Shown piece by piece: positions 13,153 to 14,317 of a stretch of 14,317 nt of DNA (its first letter is position 1; each line of letters starts with the position of its first letter). The position numbers were made by a program, and so were the translations under genes. Source of the DNA: CAZKYP01 sp964556885 (GTDB lineage Bacteria > Planctomycetota > Phycisphaerae > Sedimentisphaerales > Anaerobacaceae); NCBI GenBank assembly GCA_964556885.1, contig CAZKYP010000078.1:1-14317 (forward strand). Direction: 5' to 3'. The notes below the pieces were generated by a model that had not been told where the DNA came from, made no database searches, and was given only the letters and a program-made list of their open reading frames with translations.

Positions 13153-13933
13153 GTTCAACTTTTGGGATTCTTTCTATTTGGGATTGGATTTGGTTTTCAT
13201 TACGATATTTGAAATCGTCAGCGTTTCCGAAAAATGTCACCCGGCCCTTGTCAATCACAAGAACTTTGTCACAAATTTGTTCAATCTCCTCGAATCGGTG
13301 CGTGCTCCAGATGGCAGCACGGTCATTCCCGCCGAGAATATACTCTCTGATAAGGAACTTGGCTCTTTGTGCCGAGTCCACGTCCAGGCTGTTGGTGACT
13401 TCATCGAGCAGTAAAACACCTGGCTGATGGATCAGTGCTCTTGCGAGGGCGAATTTTTTCCGCGTGCCGGTCGAATAATCGCGGAACAACTGGTTGGATT
13501 TTTCCTCTAAGTTGAAAAGAGTTATTAATTTAGTAATCCTTTTGCGAGCCTTAGGCATATTTATTCCATAAAGACCGGCAAAGAATTCGAGGTTCTGTCT
13601 GCCGGTAAGTCGCCAGAAAAAGCTTCGCTCGTCGCTTGAGACATATCCTATATTTGTCCTTAGGTATGGTTCGCCGTTTAATTCATGTCCGCACAATTTT
13701 ATCCGGCCACCATCTGCTTCAAGTAAATTGGCGAGAATTCTCAGCAGAGTGGTCTTGCCGGCTCCGTTTGGGCCGACGACACCGAGGATTTGTCCGGAGT
13801 CGACGCAGAAGCTGACATCCTTTAGTGCGCAAACCGTTTGTCCGGCGGCGAATGGAGCAAAGACCATTTTATGCAGAGGCCGCTCTATATCGAAGTGTTT
13901 TTCTATATTGTTGGCTTCTATGACAGGAGTCAT
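13121..13933 (-). CDS. ABC transporter ATP-binding protein
   Basis: The protein has 270 residues and drives the ABC-2 permease encoded next to it. Walker A is GPNGAGKT (54-61), the signature is YSTGTRKK (153-160, replacing LSGGQ), Walker B is VLLLDE (173-178) with the catalytic Glu178, and the switch histidine is in STH (212). The Q-loop region reads IGYVSSDERSFFWRLTGRQNLEF (about 95-117) without a glutamine after the strand; this DERS.FWRLTGRQNLEFFA form is, to my knowledge, shared by a branch of ABC-2 exporter ATPases. The C-terminal 35 residues after DKGRVTFFG are polar. The ATG at 13933 lies after AAAAGGTGCAAA, a good Shine-Dalgarno. The end overlaps the permease start. Confidence 0.93.
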   Translation of the reverse strand: MTPVIEANNIEKHFDIERPLHKMVFAPFAAGQTVCALKDVSFCVDSGQILGVVGPNGAGKTTLLRILANLLEADGGRIKLCGHELNGEPYLRTNIGYVSSDERSFFWRLTGRQNLEFFAGLYGINMPKARKRITKLITLFNLEEKSNQLFRDYSTGTRKKFALARALIHQPGVLLLDEVTNSLDVDSAQRAKFLIREYILGGNDRAAIWSTHRFEEIEQICDKVLVIDKGRVTFFGNADDFKYRNENQIQSQIERIPKVEHENIEYTKQL

Positions 13934-13945
13934 TTTGCACCTTTT

Positions 13946-14317
13946 TTATTCGGTCATATTTTTGATGCGTTGCAGATACGACTTTGCCTGAGCCGCATAG
14001 CTGCTTTCGGGATAGTCTTTTATCAAGAGATTAAATGCTTCCGTTGCCTCTTGATAGTTACCTTGTAGCATAAGGCAGTAACCCATTATGAAATTCGCCT
14101 CTGGCGTCTGTTTTGACTGCGGATATTCGATTATTAGCTTAAGAAACGTATCTATTGCCGCATCAGGATTGCCCATGTACACATAGACCTGACCTTTGAG
14201 TAAAGTCGCTTTTATGGTCAGTGTTCTTTCAGTAGCTTTGTTGTTTTTTATAAAGTTGTCTATTGTTTCAATAACCTTGCTGTACTGTCCGTCATTGAAC
14301 AGGCATTCATACAACTT
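13946..14317 (-). CDS. TPR repeat protein, 5' partial
   Basis: The frame runs off the right edge, so only the C-terminal 123 residues are seen. At least two tetratricopeptide units are clear: TLLKGQVYVYMGNPDAAIDTFLKLIIEYP and ANFIMGYCLMLQGNYQEATEAFNLLIKDYP, with an earlier helix pair (CLFNDGQYSKVIETIDNFIKN) and a capping helix (YAAQAKSYLQRIKNMTE). The YPESSYAAQAKSYLQRI ending is the type found in YbgF/BamD-like outer-envelope TPR proteins, but so short a piece does not allow a family call. Its TAA is 12 bases before the ATPase ATG, so it is probably an upstream member of the same operon. The Thr-rich TERTLTIKA and Lys-rich linker lie before the first clear unit. Confidence 0.8.
   Translation of the reverse strand, partial: KLYECLFNDGQYSKVIETIDNFIKNNKATERTLTIKATLLKGQVYVYMGNPDAAIDTFLKLIIEYPQSKQTPEANFIMGYCLMLQGNYQEATEAFNLLIKDYPESSYAAQAKSYLQRIKNMTE

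Noticed and set aside
1..14317. CRISPR array, tRNA, rRNA, insertion sequence or phage genes
   Set aside because: Read for regular direct repeats, cloverleaf-like segments and transposase or integrase motifs; none was seen. Short RNA genes could still be missed by eye.

Overview
The window looks like a piece of a Planctomycetota genome, probably from the Phycisphaerae / Sedimentisphaerales side, and most likely from a metagenome-assembled scaffold. This is inferred from gene content: a DUF1573 protein with a GCGC motif, LolA-like lipoprotein-sorting-type proteins (one fused to a thioredoxin-like domain), pseudopilins with an AFTLIE cleavage site, a sulfatase, and several secreted TPR proteins. 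Two runs of exactly 100 N (5647-5746 and 8857-8956) are scaffold gaps, so the window is three contigs in nominal order.

Layout. The plus strand (1-5606) begins with the 3' part of a very cysteine-rich small protein, followed by a strong hairpin. Next come a LolA-like protein with a signal peptide and a C-terminal membrane anchor, then a membrane-anchored DUF1573 protein. This left arm is visibly more A+T rich than what follows. From 3041 a compact operon encodes type II secretion / pseudopilus components in the order GspF, GspG, GspH, GspI; the three pseudopilin genes have overlapping ends. It runs into the first gap, so GspJ/K-type genes, if present, are not visible.

The minus strand fills the rest. 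Gene 5754-8114 is a secreted 786-residue protein made of two LolA-like repeats plus a C-terminal thioredoxin-fold domain whose CxxC has become QRPS. Upstream of it, reading leftward from the right edge, is a tightly packed operon: a TPR protein (cut by the edge), an ABC ATPase, an ABC-2 permease, a short secreted unknown protein, two secreted TPR proteins, and a sulfatase interrupted by the second gap. Spacings of 0-12 nt or short overlaps suggest a single transcript.

Function (inference). The pseudopilin genes would form part of an envelope secretion machine. The minus operon pairs an ABC-2 exporter with exported TPR scaffolds and a hydrolase of the alkaline phosphatase superfamily, suggesting export or assembly of an envelope polymer or protein. 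The DUF1573 and LolA-like proteins are typical planctomycete envelope families of unknown role. I saw no tRNA, rRNA, CRISPR array or insertion sequence. The best candidates for undescribed biology are the LolA-like/inactive-thioredoxin fusion with its single-unit relative, the Cys-rich/LolA-like/DUF1573 trio, and the ABC-TPR-sulfatase operon.
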